Of a DNA stretch of 60,450 nucleotides, positions 60,422 to 60,450 are shown piece after piece; position 1 is the stretch's first letter; the number at the start of each line of letters is the position of its first letter. Both the position numbers and the translations under genes were made by a program. Source of the DNA: a virus; IMG/VR virus record IMGVR_UViG_3300017735_000007, positions 1 to 60,450 of that record, one strand, 5' to 3'. A model generated the notes under the pieces. It searched no databases, was not told where the DNA came from, and saw only the letters and a list, made by a program, of their open reading frames with translations.

Positions 60422-60450
60422 ATGCCATTACCAAATCCCAGCGCTAATCA
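60422..60450 (+). CDS. Start of the next gene (truncated by window edge)
   Basis: An ORF begins ATG CCA TTA CCA AAT (MPLPNPSAN...) and runs off the window. By analogy with other contractile tails, where the chaperone pair precedes the tape measure, this or a nearby gene could encode the tape-measure/hub protein. Only nine residues are visible, so this is context inference. Confidence 0.4.

Overview
This window is the virion-assembly region of a large, AT-rich, tailed dsDNA phage of the T4-like myovirus type. Gene order and protein sequences match the T4 head, neck, tail and baseplate block. The details (no lysozyme domain in gp5, many Fe(II)/2-oxoglutarate oxygenases, many repetitive beta-rich fibre proteins, a very large DUF4815-type baseplate protein, phage-borne sugar genes) resemble marine T4-like phages of cyanobacteria and pelagic heterotrophic bacteria. 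A CMP-KDO synthetase gene points to a Gram-negative host with KDO in its surface glycans. I cannot name the host from this sequence.

Layout. Positions 1-55131 are almost entirely minus strand, so the genes below are listed against transcription order. 1-4402: head genes 23 (partial), 22, 21, 68-like, 67-like and 20. 4448-9013: tail tube (19), sheath (18) and terminase (17, 16). 9010-16915: neck genes 15, 14 and 13 interleaved with three 2OG oxygenases, a DUF6065-like protein, a small membrane protein, a protein resembling tail-fibre assembly proteins and a GT8-like glycosyltransferase. 16953-33272: a fibre/adhesin cassette in which four proteins made of a proline-centred 4/6/8-residue repeat flank a set of beta-rich fibre proteins with recombined modules; one repeat protein ends in an intein-like Hint domain. 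33265-55131: baseplate (2328-aa DUF4815 protein, then 8, 7, 6, 25, a coiled-coil protein, 5, 27-like, 53, 48). 55169-60450 is plus strand: head completion gene 4, a sugar-metabolism insert (HAD phosphatase, kdsB, an HPG-domain protein), then baseplate-hub/tail-chaperone genes (54-like, 26-like and a 62-aa partner), a membrane protein and the start of another gene.

Regulation. T4-type late promoter boxes (TATAAATA and variants with a different first or second base) precede many transcription units. At five genes the box lies exactly 5 nt from the ATG, and at two more 6 nt, a geometry that predicts leaderless late mRNAs. Two strong hairpin/T-run terminators lie at about 24.43-24.45 kb and 40.49-40.51 kb. 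Many gene junctions are TAATG overlaps that imply translational coupling. The divergent switch at 55.13-55.17 kb packs two opposed late promoters into 41 nt.

Most notable signals: (1) the even-spaced proline repeat family; (2) a complete Hint/intein core behind a poly-Gly linker on one of these proteins, with Phe at the +1 position; (3) a perfect T TTT TTT slippery heptamer directly before the gene 26 stop codon, in the phase needed to fuse it by -1 frameshift to the 62-aa ORF; (4) leaderless late promoters; (5) a shared N-terminal domain (LVD..R..GL...IQG / HPG..R / WD) linking a glycosyltransferase in the neck region to a protein in the KDO insert.
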